A DNA stretch of 64,000 bases, taken from positions 1 to 64,000 of the forward strand of contig JANPJV010000301.1 in the NCBI GenBank assembly GCA_031425695.1. The letters are read 5' to 3'. Positions 25,642 through 34,505 of the stretch are shown here, one piece after another (the first letter of the stretch is position 1; every line of letters begins with the position of its first letter). The notes under the pieces were generated by a model. It saw only the letters and a list, made by a program, of their open reading frames with translations, was not told where the DNA came from and searched no databases. This stretch comes from JANPJV01 sp031425695. GTDB lineage: Bacteria; Pseudomonadota; Gammaproteobacteria; Xanthomonadales; SZUA-5. A program made the position numbers and the translations under genes.

Positions 25642-26205
25642 ATGAATGACGATCGATCCCTGGTGGAAGCCACGCTGGCGCGCAAGCCGGGCGCGTTCGA
25701 GCGCCTGGTCACCAGTCACCAGGGGTTGGTCTGGCATCTGATCGAGCGCATGGTTCGGCACCCCGAGGACACCCGCGAGCTCAGCCAGGAGGTGTTCCTG
25801 CGGGTGCACCAGAAGCTCGATCAGTATCGGTTCGAAAGCACGCTCGCGACCTGGATCGGCCGGATTGCCTTCTCGATTGCCACTCGCCACCTGCAGCGCA
25901 AGCGCCTGCCGCTCGACGAGGCCGGCTTCGATGACGAGGATTCGATGGCGTCACGCGTGAGCGATGGCTTCGATCTCGCCGAGGCCTGCGCCGACGAGCA
26001 ATTGATGGGCGTGGTCGGGCGCGAGCTCGACGCACTCTCGCCCATGCAACGTACACTGATCAGCCTCTACCATCTCGAAGAGCTCGGCATCAGCGAGATC
26101 GCGAGCATCACCGGCCAGCCCGAAGGCACGGTCAAGAACAGCCTGTTCCGCGCGCGTCGCCGGTTGCGCGAGCGCCTGGAACAAGCCATGGGAGTCGCCG
26201 CATGA
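25642..26205 (+). CDS. ECF RNA polymerase sigma factor
   Basis: The 187-residue protein has region 2 (FERLVTSHQGLVWHLIERMVRHPEDTRELSQEVFLRVHQKLDQYRFESTLATWIGRIAFSIATRHLQRKR) and region 4 (LDALSPMQRTLISLYHLEELGISEIASITGQPEGTVKNSLFRARRRLRERL), joined by a short acidic linker as in sigma-70 ECF factors. The ATG at 25642 is chosen over a GTG 21 bases earlier because MNDDRSLVEATL fits family N-termini. The stop overlaps the next gene (ATGA), which is a likely anti-sigma factor. Confidence 0.92.
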   Translation: MNDDRSLVEATLARKPGAFERLVTSHQGLVWHLIERMVRHPEDTRELSQEVFLRVHQKLDQYRFESTLATWIGRIAFSIATRHLQRKRLPLDEAGFDDEDSMASRVSDGFDLAEACADEQLMGVVGRELDALSPMQRTLISLYHLEELGISEIASITGQPEGTVKNSLFRARRRLRERLEQAMGVAA

Positions 26206-26657
26206 ACGAAGAACACGACTGGACCCAGGAACGCCGCCGCGAATGGCAGGCACAGGAACGCGCCCGCACGCTCGAGCTTGCAAGCGCGCCCGTCACCGGT
26301 GAGCCACTGGTCGACCGCTACCGCGCCGTGATGCGCCTCACGCGCACCGCCCCACGTCCTCCCGTTCCCGCCGACTTTGCTGCAAAAGTAGCCGCGGCCG
26401 CGCGCGAGCAGGAATTCGACGAGCGTTTCGAGCGCTGGATGCTGCTGGTCGGCGGCCTGATCGCGCTGGCCTTCACCGTTTTCTACATGGGCGACAGCCT
26501 GCTCGAAATCGGCCAACTCACCCTGCGCAGCATCGACGGCCTTGCCCCCGAGGTGCCGCTGCTCAGCAACCCGATGCTGTGGATGGCGATCGCGGGCACT
26601 GGCTGCGCCACCTTGTTCGACCTGCCATTTGGCGCGGGGCGCCGGGCGGTGGGCTGA
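26202..26657 (+). CDS. Putative membrane-bound anti-sigma factor
   Basis: The 151-residue protein has a charged N-terminal cytosolic half (EEHDWTQERRREWQAQERARTLELA). It includes PRPPVPADFAAKVAAAAREQEFDERFERWM, a sequence type common just before the membrane span in sigma-factor-linked proteins. Two membrane helices follow (LLVGGLIALAFTVFYMG and PMLWMAIAGTGCATLFDLPF). The ATGA overlap with the ECF sigma gene and the topology make an anti-sigma role likely. The zinc-type HxxxCxxC motif is absent. Confidence 0.7.
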   Translation: MNEEHDWTQERRREWQAQERARTLELASAPVTGEPLVDRYRAVMRLTRTAPRPPVPADFAAKVAAAAREQEFDERFERWMLLVGGLIALAFTVFYMGDSLLEIGQLTLRSIDGLAPEVPLLSNPMLWMAIAGTGCATLFDLPFGAGRRAVG

Positions 26658-26670
26658 GGGATTTGCTCCA

Positions 26671-26820
26671 CGTGGGTCCGGACCTTGTCCGGACGCTGTT
26701 GCTTAGCTGTACGTGGGTCCGGACCTTGTCCGGACGCTGTTGCTTAGCTGTACGTGGGTCCGGACCTTGTCCGGACGCTGGTGCTTAGCTGTACGTGGGT
26801 CCGGACCTTGTCCGGACGCT
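26671..26820 (+). repeat. REP array upstream of RAYT: four direct copies, 41-bp period
   Basis: Copies begin at 26671, 26712, 26753 and 26794. Each is CGTGGGTC + CGGACCTTGTCCGGACGCT, and the first three are followed by a constant spacer ending TTAGCTGTA. The units are almost identical, which implies recent amplification. The last runs directly into the leader of the RAYT gene. Confidence 0.95.
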
Positions 26821-26904
26821 TTTCATACAAATCCAGAAACTTCCTACAGGAAAACCCGGTGGCGACCCGATGCACTCAAGCTGGCCCGCTCGGCATTGTT
26901 ACTC

Positions 26905-27378
26905 ATGCCCTACGACAGCCTCCTGCGTCATCGTGAACAAGCGCTCGGCAATGGCTTCACTGTCACATTCTGCGCACTTGACCGCCGGCCTGTTTTTGCG
27001 TCGGACGCAGCGGCGGCGATCTTGGCCAGAGCGATTTGGCGAAGCGATGAGCTGAAACTATCCAGCACCCACGCCTGGGTGATCATGCCGGACCACGTCC
27101 ACTGGCTGGTTTCCGTAGAAGCCGGTGTTTCCGTCAGCAGGGCGGTAGCGAGCGTCAAGGCCAACACCAGTCGCCAGCTTGCACAGCTGGGACTGACCGG
27201 CCTCTGGCAGCCCGGCTTCTATGAACATCGCGTGCGCAACCAGGAAGACCTCGCCTCTCAAGCTCGCTATCTGATCGCGAATCCACTGCGAGCCGGGCTG
27301 GTCGCGAAGCTCTCGGATTACCGGTGGTGGTACACCTCATTTGCATGTTCGGCTGACGGTGAAGATGTGTTCTGGTAG
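26905..27378 (+). CDS. REP-associated tyrosine transposase (RAYT, TnpA-REP)
   Basis: The 157-residue protein starts MPYDSLLRHREQALGNGFTVTFCALDRRPVF. The HUH motif is in WVIMPDHVHWLVSVE and the nucleophile Tyr is in ASQARYLIANPLRAGLV. The C-terminal SDYRWW is typical of the Y1-transposase-like RAYT family, which nicks single-stranded REP palindromes. The upstream open frame is translated REP sequence and is not part of the gene. It is bracketed by four REP copies in one orientation before it and about ten in the other after it, the usual RAYT-REP arrangement. All key residues are present, so it may be active. Confidence 0.93.
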   Translation: MPYDSLLRHREQALGNGFTVTFCALDRRPVFASDAAAAILARAIWRSDELKLSSTHAWVIMPDHVHWLVSVEAGVSVSRAVASVKANTSRQLAQLGLTGLWQPGFYEHRVRNQEDLASQARYLIANPLRAGLVAKLSDYRWWYTSFACSADGEDVFW

Positions 27379-27387
27379 TGATCAACA

Positions 27388-27780
27388 GCGTCCGGACAAG
27401 GTCCGGACCCACGTACGGCTAAGCAACAGCGTCCGGACAAAGTCCGGACCCACGTACAGCTAAGCAACAGCGTCCGGACAAGGTCCGGACCCACGTGCAG
27501 CAAAGCAACAGCGTCCGGACGAGGTCCGGACCCACGTGCAGCAAAGCAAGAGCGTCCGGACGAGGTCCGGACCCACGTACGGCTAAGCAAGAGCGTCCGG
27601 ACAAGGTCCGGACCACGTCCGGCTAAGCAAGAGCGTCCGGACGAGGTCCGGACCCACGTGCAGCAAAGCAACAGCGTCCGGACAAGGTCCGGACCCACCT
27701 GCAGCAAAGCAACAGCGTCCGGACGAGGTCCGGACCCACGTGGAGCCAAAGGCAACAGCGTCGGACGGGTCCGGAGTCAC
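27388..27780 (-). repeat. REP array downstream of RAYT: nine copies plus a degenerate tenth, inverted
   Basis: Units GCGTCCGGACAAGGTCCGGA + CCCACGT repeat every 40-41 bases, with spacer variants CGGCTAAGCAA and CAGCAAAGCAA. They point opposite to the upstream array. Loop bases alternate between ACAAGG and ACGAGG. The last copy before 27780 has lost bases. No gene is present up to 27833. Confidence 0.95.
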
Positions 27781-27833
27781 AGGCACAGCCGCGCTTCACC
27801 CTTTCTCTGCCCACACCCGCGTAGCCTCGCGGC

Positions 27834-29138
27834 ATGCACCCGAACTCCGATCCGTTGATGCCGCTCTGGCTGCAGACTGCCGCGCCGTTGGTGCTGGCGG
27901 AAAGCGGTCCGCGTTTTGAGGATCTGGGCGCGTGCGATTGCGTGGTCAGCGGCGCGGGTGTGACCGGGCTTTCGACGGCGCTGCACCTGGCCGAAGGCGG
28001 GGCGCGCGTGGTTCTGCTGGAGCGCGAGGCGCCGGGGCTCGGCAGTACCGGGCGCGCCAACGGGCAAATCATCGCCGGCCTGCAACGCACGCCGGAGGCA
28101 ATCATCAAGGCATATGGGCCGGCGATTGGCGAGCGTATCGTCGACTTCAGCGGGCACGCGCCGGAATTGGTGTTCGAGCTGATTGACCGCCACGGCATCG
28201 ACTGCGGCGCGGAGCGCACTGGGTGGATCCAGGCGACGCGCTCCGAACACCAGCTCCCGGATTTGCATGTCCTTGGCGCGTCGTGGATCGCGCGCGGCGC
28301 CCCGGTGCGCCTACTCGATCGGATTGACACCAGCCGCTTGCTCGGCACCGATGCCTACGCCGGCGGTTGGCTGGACGAACGCAACGGTATGTTGCAGCCG
28401 CTCGCCTTCGCGCGCGGGCTGGCAGGCGCGGCAATGCGCGCCGGCGTCGACCTGCATTGCGGTGTCAGCGTGCGCAAGCTGGAACGCGTGGCGGAGCGGT
28501 GGCAAGTCACCACCGATCGCGGCGTGGTGTCCGCACGTACGGTCGTGGTCGCCACCAACGTCTACACGGGTGAACTCGAGGGCATGGCCACGGCGCTGCT
28601 CGGGCGCAGTTTCCTGTCGGCCTACAGCGTGCAGCTCGCGAGCGCGCCGCTGACGCCGGCGCAACTGGCGACGGTGCTGCCGCAACGGCATTCGTGCGGC
28701 GACACCGAACATTTGCGCCTGCGCTATTTCCGGCTCGATGCCGACAACCGATTCGTGATCGGCGGTCCTGGCTGGCTGCGTCCACCGAAGTCGCGCATGG
28801 CGATGAGTTTTCGCATCCTCGCCGCTTCGGCCCGTCGCATGTTCCCGCAGCTGGCCGACACCCGTTTCGAATACCGCTGGTATGCGCGTGACAGCGTCAC
28901 CGCGGATCTGCTGCCGCACCTCTACGAGCCGGCACCGGGGATCTTCTCGGCGCTCGGCTACAACGGCCGCGGCCTGGCGATGGGCATCGCCCTCGGAAGC
29001 GTGCTGGCGCGACGCGTGCTCGGTGCGGATCCGGCCAGCCTGCCGTTCCCGATCACCGACGCGACGCGGGCGCCACTCAACCTGCCGACGTCGGCGCGCT
29101 CGTGGTTCGGCTCGGTGTTTTCACGCCTGCACCGTTGA
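27834..29138 (+). CDS. FAD-dependent amine/amino-acid oxidase (DAO family, PuuB/OrdL-like)
   Basis: The 434-residue protein has the Rossmann FAD site CDCVVSGAGVTGLSTALHLAEGGARVVLLER at about 36-65, followed by GSTGRANGQIIAGLQ, which fits the PuuB/OrdL branch. The C-terminal FAD-contact block is APGIFSALGYNGRGLAMGIALGSVLARRVLG. Such enzymes oxidise secondary amines, for example gamma-glutamylputrescine or N-methyl amino acids; which one applies here is not clear. The ORF overlaps the end of the convergent GT41 gene by 18 bases. It is a single-gene unit following the REP array. Confidence 0.85.
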   Translation: MHPNSDPLMPLWLQTAAPLVLAESGPRFEDLGACDCVVSGAGVTGLSTALHLAEGGARVVLLEREAPGLGSTGRANGQIIAGLQRTPEAIIKAYGPAIGERIVDFSGHAPELVFELIDRHGIDCGAERTGWIQATRSEHQLPDLHVLGASWIARGAPVRLLDRIDTSRLLGTDAYAGGWLDERNGMLQPLAFARGLAGAAMRAGVDLHCGVSVRKLERVAERWQVTTDRGVVSARTVVVATNVYTGELEGMATALLGRSFLSAYSVQLASAPLTPAQLATVLPQRHSCGDTEHLRLRYFRLDADNRFVIGGPGWLRPPKSRMAMSFRILAASARRMFPQLADTRFEYRWYARDSVTADLLPHLYEPAPGIFSALGYNGRGLAMGIALGSVLARRVLGADPASLPFPITDATRAPLNLPTSARSWFGSVFSRLHR

Positions 29139-31268
29139 CCTTCGCGCCCAAAGCTCCGTCAGCAGCGTTTCAAACGCCAGGGCAAAGCGGGCCGCATCAA
29201 ACAGTGGCGACATCCGGACTTGTTCGCGCAAGCGCAGGCGCAGGGCCTGCAAGTCGGCAACGTCAGCCGCCCGGTCGATGGCCGCGTGCTCATAGGCGTC
29301 GGTGTCGCTGACGACCCAATCCGCCAGCCCCGCAGCGCCGAGCAGGCTCGCGCCCTGGCGCGCCACCAGCGTTTCGCCGGTGAGGGTCAGGGTCGGGACG
29401 CCCATCCACAGCGCTTCGCAGGTGGTGGTGCCACCCGGAAATGGAAAGCTGTCGAGCAGGATGTCGACCTCGGCATGGCTGCTCAAGTACTGCGCCCGTG
29501 AGCCGGCCGCGTGCAGCTGCAAGCGCTCAGGATCGATGCCCTGCGCGCTGGCGCGACCCTCGAATGCCGCGCGCCCGAGGGCATCGCCGAGCGAGTCACT
29601 CTGGATGCGCAATCGTGCGCCGGGAACCGCGGCCAGTATCCGCGCCCAGGCGCTCAAGACCGCGTCGTTGAGCTTGCGGATGGCCTGGAAGCTGCCGAAA
29701 GTGATGTAGCCATTGCGCAAGGCCGGCGTATCGGCGACGAAAGGCGCATCCCGCGGTGGGCTGAAGCACAGGCGCGTATCCGGCAGGCACGCAACCGCTT
29801 CGGTGAAAAACTGCCGCGCCGCGGCGGGCACGCCAATCTCGTCGGCAATGAAGTAGTCCATTTCCGCGAGCCCAGTGGTCGCGAAATAGCCGAGCCAGCT
29901 GAGCTGCAGCGGCGCTGGGCGCCAGGCGAACATCGATAGCCGGTTGTCAGCGCTGTGCCCGGCAAGGTCGATCAGGACATGCGGTGCGTCCGCGTGGATC
30001 AGGCGCGCGCAGTCCTCGTCACTCAGTCCCGCCAGCGATTTCCAGCTCACGCAACGGGACTGGAGCCGCTCGCTCAGGCCATCGCTGGCACGGTTCGTCG
30101 GATAGGCGAGGAATTGGACCCGGCTGGCATCGCTGTTGGCTAGCAAGGGTTCCAGGAAATATCCGACCGGGTGCTCGCGCAGGTCGCCCGACACCAGGCC
30201 GATGCGCAGCGGCGTGGCAGCGGGGCACTGCCAATGCGAATAAGGGCGCGCGGAAGCGCTCGCGTGGCGGCCATAGGCGCGTGCTTCCGCGAGCAGCTCG
30301 GCGGGGCGCAGCTCAGCCAGGTAATTGGTGCAGAACAGCCAGCTCTGGCGGGTGGGCAGGTCGGCGGGCCGCAGTTCGAGCGCCCGGGCGAAGGCCGCCG
30401 CAGCGGCATGCAGGTCGCCGCTGCGCAGCAGGCTGCGGGCCAGGTCGACCTGCGCATCGAAATAGTCCGGCGAGGTGGCGAGCATCTGCCGCGCGAGCTT
30501 GCCGAGCTCGATTTCCCGCCCTTGATGAAACAGCAGCTGGCCGAGACGCCGATAGGCATCAACGCTGTCGGGTCGATGCTGCAGTGCTTCACGGAAGGCC
30601 TGCTCGGCGTCGCCGGCGCGATCCTGCTCGAGCAGGGCCTCGCCGAGGACGCTGCAGGCAGCGGGGTCACGCGGCTGCACGGCCAGTGCGCGGCGGGCGG
30701 CGGTTTCCGCGTCCGCGTACCGGTACAGCCGCATGAGCACACCCGCGTAGGCGACCAACAGCGTCGGCTGCCGGGCATCGTGCGCAAGCGCCTGTCGCAG
30801 GGCGACCTCGGCTTCGCTGAAGCGTGATTGCGCGAGCAACTGGTCGAGCTGTCGTTCCAAAGCACGCAAGTCGGTCGGCTGCGCGGCGACCGGCTGCGCT
30901 GCCGGAGCAGGGGCTACTCGCGGTCTCAGCAACGCGAGATCCGGGCCACGCAGGCCGCGACGCTGGCCATCGTCGAGCACCCGCCGGGCCTCGTCCTCCG
31001 CCCCGGAATGCATCAGTGCCCTGAGGTAGCTCAGCCAGTGCTGCAGATGGCCGGGATCGGCTTCCCAGGCGGTGCGAAAGTAGGGTAGCGCGACGCCCAT
31101 TCCGCGACCACTCTGCATCGCGAGCACCGCGGTGTTGTGATTCGCCTCGGGGTTGCGCGGGGCCACGTCGAGCACCTGCGCATACAGCGCCTGCGCCTGG
31201 GCCAGGCGGCCGGCCTGATGGTGGGTTGCGGCAGCGTAGAGACAGTCGGTCAGTTGCTTCTCGTCCAT
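29121..31268 (-). CDS. TPR protein with GT41 O-GlcNAc-transferase-like domain (SPINDLY/OGT type)
   Basis: The 715-residue protein carries TPR-like repeats in its N-terminal half (for example AAATHHQAGRLAQAQALYAQVLDVAPRNPEANHN and AAETAARRALAVQPRDPAACSVLGEALLEQD). The C-terminal half is a GT41 domain: RIGLVSGDLREHPVGYFLEPLL, LIDLAGHSADNRLSMFAWRPAPLQLSWLGYFATTG, YITFGSFQAIRKLNDAVLSAWARIL, VDILLDSFPFPGGTTTCEALWMGVPTLTLTG. It likely transfers a sugar from a nucleotide sugar to cytosolic protein side chains. The start is placed at MDEKQLTD; a TTG five codons earlier is possible. Its targets are unknown. Confidence 0.88.
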   Translation of the reverse strand: MDEKQLTDCLYAAATHHQAGRLAQAQALYAQVLDVAPRNPEANHNTAVLAMQSGRGMGVALPYFRTAWEADPGHLQHWLSYLRALMHSGAEDEARRVLDDGQRRGLRGPDLALLRPRVAPAPAAQPVAAQPTDLRALERQLDQLLAQSRFSEAEVALRQALAHDARQPTLLVAYAGVLMRLYRYADAETAARRALAVQPRDPAACSVLGEALLEQDRAGDAEQAFREALQHRPDSVDAYRRLGQLLFHQGREIELGKLARQMLATSPDYFDAQVDLARSLLRSGDLHAAAAAFARALELRPADLPTRQSWLFCTNYLAELRPAELLAEARAYGRHASASARPYSHWQCPAATPLRIGLVSGDLREHPVGYFLEPLLANSDASRVQFLAYPTNRASDGLSERLQSRCVSWKSLAGLSDEDCARLIHADAPHVLIDLAGHSADNRLSMFAWRPAPLQLSWLGYFATTGLAEMDYFIADEIGVPAAARQFFTEAVACLPDTRLCFSPPRDAPFVADTPALRNGYITFGSFQAIRKLNDAVLSAWARILAAVPGARLRIQSDSLGDALGRAAFEGRASAQGIDPERLQLHAAGSRAQYLSSHAEVDILLDSFPFPGGTTTCEALWMGVPTLTLTGETLVARQGASLLGAAGLADWVVSDTDAYEHAAIDRAADVADLQALRLRLREQVRMSPLFDAARFALAFETLLTELWARRSTVQA

Positions 31269-31395
31269 CGGTGGCCTGCGCAAAAGGCCAGCATAGCGGC
31301 AAGCGCCGGACTGCTTGCTTGAGATCTTCTGCGATTACCGTGTGCGCGGCCGCGTCGGTTCGGCTCGTGTTACAAAACCTTGGGCAGCACCAAAA

Positions 31396-31420
31396 GCGTC
31401 CGCGCACAGCGCAGACCCAC
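31396..31420 (-). repeat. REP palindrome, GTGGGTC head with TGCGC stem
   Basis: On the minus strand the unit begins GTGGGTCTGCGC and ends GCGCGGACGC. It keeps the head and outer bases of the RAYT-linked REP but has a different stem. Related copies lie at 33132-33249. Confidence 0.75.
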
Positions 31421-31470
31421 AACAGCCAATCGCCGCCATAATCTCCGCCTTTGCATCCCGGAGGCGCGTC

Positions 31471-31872
31471 GTGTCGGTCAATTCCCGCTGGCAACTTTTG
31501 CGCGACGCAGGCGCCTTCCAGGTCAAGCTGCTGCTCGATGCCCTCCGCGACATCGCCTTGAGCCCGCTGGCATTGGTCGCCGCGCTCGTCGATTTCGTGT
31601 TCGCGGGCTCGCGTCCGCCGCAGCACTTCTACGCCGTGCTGCGCCTCGGTCGCCGCTCCGAAGCCTGGATCGACCTGTGGGCGGCCGGCTTGCGCGAAGC
31701 ACGCAGCGATGAAACCGCGCCGGCCGATACTGCGCCGGTAAATGCCGACTGGATCATGGACCGCGTCGAGTCGCTCATCCGCGACCCGCGCTCCGGCGCG
31801 CGCGATGCGCTGGTTCTCAAGCGCTGGGCGCGCATGCGGCTGGCTCGGTCGGCGGCCAAGACCGAGCTGTGA
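31471..31872 (+). CDS. Conserved hypothetical protein
   Basis: The 133-residue protein starts at a GTG with a perfect GGAGG six bases upstream. The first half reads WQLLRDAGAFQVKLLLDALRDIALSPLALVAALVDFVFAGSRPPQHFYAVLRLGRRSEAWIDLW and includes one hydrophobic helix. The rest is charged. It may be membrane-attached. I do not recognise a domain. The frame has the same codon style as its neighbours, so it is probably real. Confidence 0.65.
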   Translation: MSVNSRWQLLRDAGAFQVKLLLDALRDIALSPLALVAALVDFVFAGSRPPQHFYAVLRLGRRSEAWIDLWAAGLREARSDETAPADTAPVNADWIMDRVESLIRDPRSGARDALVLKRWARMRLARSAAKTEL

Positions 31873-31877
31873 CTTTG

Positions 31878-31914
31878 GTAGGTCATGTTGTCCGCGCAAG
31901 CGGACTACTTGACG
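31878..31914 (+). repeat. REP palindrome, GTAGGTC type
   Basis: GTAGGTCATGTTG, stem GTCCGC/GCGGAC, CTACTTGACG. It is the same family as 19388-19536 and the ends of the 88-bp repeat at the window start. It lies between two convergent stops and may also serve as a terminator. Confidence 0.85.
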
Positions 31915-31923
31915 TTTTGATCC

Positions 31924-33042
31924 TCAACCAGCCAGCGCCTTGCCGATGCACGCCTGATAGCGCTTCTGCACCCGTGTCGCGAACCATTCAGTGGTGAGCT
32001 TGCGGGTGATCTTGGGGCTTTCGAGCAGGATGCGCGGGATCACGGCGCGCGGCAGCGGCTGGCCGGCGCGGCGGTCGGCGAGCGCGAACACGCGGTGGTA
32101 GAGATCGGTTTGTTCGAACTCGAAGCGGTCGCCCTGGTCGAGGTCGCGCTGGATCGCGCGCTCGTCGAGCTCGAGCTCGTCGGCAATCGACAGCGCCGCG
32201 CGCTCGGTGACGCCAATCTTGCGCTTGCCCCAACCACCGGCATGCACGATCAGGTCGCCATCGAGGGCCAGTTCGATGCCGGCAGCGCGGGCGAGCGCGG
32301 CCTGGAAGGCAGCGTTGCGGCTGGCATACCAGCCGGCGTTGAAGTCCGCGTAGCGATAGAGGTGGCGCTCGTAGCTGTTCGGATAATCGAGCAGGTGGGC
32401 AATGCCGAAGTACAGGCCGCCGCGGCGTGAGAACACTTCCTGGCGAATGCTGCCGGCGTCGGCGTAAGGATAGCGATGGCCGTCCGCATAGGTTTCGGCG
32501 AAGCGGATGCCGACCTGCATCGGGCCGCCAGTACGCACCGGATTCGCGCGTCCGAACAGGCGCTTGCCGAGCGGCACCGAGGCTAAAAACTCTTCGAACA
32601 AGCGGCTCAGCTCCTGTTCGGTGCGCACGCCCGCGAGCCGTTGCGCATAGGTCTTCCCATTGGCCGAATCGACGTCCAGCGCCGCGCGCACGAGGAATTG
32701 CGGAACCTTGAGCTTGGCCGCGCGCCGGTCGATTTCTTCCCGCGCAATCCGGGCCAGTCCCGGTACCGCCGGGTCGGCTACATAGCCTGATTCCTGCTCG
32801 ATCACCGCCAGCACCGCGCACAGGTTCTCCGAGCTCGGCGGAACATCGATGCTCGCAAATGCCGTCTGGATCTCCCGTGCCCAGCCTTCCCGATCGGGCG
32901 TCTTGGCCGGCATGAGCCGCACCAGCTGCGCACGCACGTCGGCGGGCGTGCGTTTCGGGCCCTGGTTGGCATCAGGTGTGGCGCAACCGACGAGCACTGC
33001 CAGCAGCAGTCCAGCCAAACCAACAAAGCGCATCGTGACCAT
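31924..33042 (-). CDS. DUF1615 family lipoprotein
   Basis: The 372-residue protein has a lipobox (LLLAVLVGC, Cys about 20) and matches the DUF1615 family seen in Xanthomonas and Pseudomonas. Blocks such as LCAVLAVIEQESGYVADPAVPGLARIAREEIDRRA, GGPMQVGIRFAE, YFGIAHLLDYPNSYERHLYRYADFNAGWYASRNAAFQ and ILLESPKITRKLTTEWFATRVQ are characteristic. The early VIEQESGY resembles the catalytic-glutamate context of lytic transglycosylases (inference). The start is at MVTMRF; an ATG three codons later is possible. It is a single-gene unit in the envelope. Confidence 0.85.
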   Translation of the reverse strand: MVTMRFVGLAGLLLAVLVGCATPDANQGPKRTPADVRAQLVRLMPAKTPDREGWAREIQTAFASIDVPPSSENLCAVLAVIEQESGYVADPAVPGLARIAREEIDRRAAKLKVPQFLVRAALDVDSANGKTYAQRLAGVRTEQELSRLFEEFLASVPLGKRLFGRANPVRTGGPMQVGIRFAETYADGHRYPYADAGSIRQEVFSRRGGLYFGIAHLLDYPNSYERHLYRYADFNAGWYASRNAAFQAALARAAGIELALDGDLIVHAGGWGKRKIGVTERAALSIADELELDERAIQRDLDQGDRFEFEQTDLYHRVFALADRRAGQPLPRAVIPRILLESPKITRKLTTEWFATRVQKRYQACIGKALAG

Positions 33043-33131
33043 CGCATCCGTTTCGCAGGGCCGGCGGCCCCAAGGCACGAACATGCTGCGGACACGCGCG
33101 TGTATCGGAGGTAACCGGCGTCTCCCTCGTG

Positions 33132-33249
33132 GTGGGTCTGCGCTCTCGCGCGGACTCTTTTGCCTTCGCCCCGCTGTTGGTGGGTCTGCGCTGCGCGCGG
33201 ACTCTTTTGCCTTGGCGAGCGAAAGCGTCCGCGCATAGCGCAGACCCAC
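33132..33249. repeat. Three REP palindromes with TGCGC stems, two direct and one inverted
   Basis: Units start at 33132 and 33180 (GTGGGTCTGCGCT ... CGCGGACTCTTTTGCC), and an inverted copy lies at 33225-33249. They occupy the gap between the divergent DUF1615 and alcohol dehydrogenase genes. I see no other feature in 33043-33419. Confidence 0.85.
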
Positions 33250-33419
33250 CAACAACCAGCAGCGCACTGCCGATCGCGACCAGTAGCTCCGGCCACCACC
33301 AGAAGCCGTGCCCGGCGCTCAGGTCGTAATGCAGGCCGGCAAAACCAATGGAGCCGAAGCTTGCCGGTATCGCCGCGCACGCATACTCCCCCCATCACTC
33401 ACTGACCCACGAGGCCCAC

Positions 33420-34469
33420 ATGACCACAGCCTATGGCGCTTACGCCGCTGACCAGCCGATCCAGCCCATGCAGATCGAGCGCCGGGCGCCGGGGCCGCGG
33501 GATGTGCAGATCGAGATCGCCTTCTGCGGCGTCTGTCATTCGGACCTGCACACCGTGCGCTCCGAATGGGGTGGAACGCGCTATCCGTGCGTGCCGGGAC
33601 ACGAGATCGTTGGCACGGTCAGTGCGGTAGGTTCTGAGGTGTCCAAGTTCGAGGTCGGCCAAACGGTCGGCGTCGGCTGCCTGGTCGGCAGCTGCCAGCA
33701 GTGCGCGGCGTGCGCAGAAGGTCTCGAACAGTATTGCGAGAAGGGTTTCGTCGGCACCTACAACGGGCGTACGAAGGACGCGCCGGGCCACACTCTCGGC
33801 GGCTATTCACAGCGCATCGTCGTCGACGAGGCCTTCGTGCTCCGGATCTCCCATCCGCTCGAACAGCTCGCCGCGGTCGCGCCGCTGCTGTGCGCCGGGA
33901 TCACCACCTATTCGCCGCTGCGCCACTGGAAGGTCGGCCCGGGCCAAAAGGTCGGCATCGTCGGCATCGGCGGTCTCGGCCACATGGGCATCAAGATCGC
34001 ACACGCCATGGGCGCGCACGTGGTCGCCTTCACCAGCTCGCCCGGGAAGCGCCAGGACGCACTCGACCTCGGCGCTGCCGAAGTGGTCGTCACGCGCAAC
34101 GAGAACGAGCTCAAGGCCCACGCCGGCAGCTTCGACTTCATCCTCGACACGGTCGCGGCCAGCCATTCGCTCGACATCTTCGCGACCCTGCTCAAGCGCG
34201 ACGGCACCCTGGTATTGGTCGGCGTCCCCGAGCACCCGCACCCCAGCCCCAACATCGCCAACCTCATCTTCAAGCGCCGCACGATTGCCGGCTCGCTGAT
34301 CGGCGGCCTCGCCGAAACCCAGGAGATGCTCGATTTCTGCGCGGACAAAGGCATCGTCGCCGAAATCGAAATGGTCTCGGCGCAGCAGATCGAAACGGCC
34401 TACGAGCGCATGCTCAAAAGTGACATCAAATATCGATTCGTGATCGATGGAGCTTCGATGCGCGGGTGA
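33420..34469 (+). CDS. Zinc-dependent NAD(P)H alcohol/aldehyde reductase (YahK/CAD family)
   Basis: The 349-residue medium-chain dehydrogenase has the catalytic zinc site FCGVCHSDLH and GHEIVGTV, structural zinc cysteines CQQCAACAEGLEQYC, the family segment GGYSQRIVVDEAFVLRI and the Rossmann motif VGIVGIGGLGHMGIKIAHAMGAHV. After it comes FTSSPGKRQDA, where S and K/R suit NADP. Members reduce a wide range of aldehydes to alcohols in the cytosol. The first residues MTTAYGAYAADQPIQPM agree with the family start. It is a stand-alone gene. Confidence 0.93.
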   Translation: MTTAYGAYAADQPIQPMQIERRAPGPRDVQIEIAFCGVCHSDLHTVRSEWGGTRYPCVPGHEIVGTVSAVGSEVSKFEVGQTVGVGCLVGSCQQCAACAEGLEQYCEKGFVGTYNGRTKDAPGHTLGGYSQRIVVDEAFVLRISHPLEQLAAVAPLLCAGITTYSPLRHWKVGPGQKVGIVGIGGLGHMGIKIAHAMGAHVVAFTSSPGKRQDALDLGAAEVVVTRNENELKAHAGSFDFILDTVAASHSLDIFATLLKRDGTLVLVGVPEHPHPSPNIANLIFKRRTIAGSLIGGLAETQEMLDFCADKGIVAEIEMVSAQQIETAYERMLKSDIKYRFVIDGASMRG

Positions 34470-34505
34470 GCTGGTTTGTGCAAGCTTCGCCGCCGGTCCG
34501 AAGGG

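Noticed and set aside
27318..27755. Repetitive protein with repeats of GPDLVRTL type
   Set aside because: It is only the translation of the REP array downstream of the RAYT gene.
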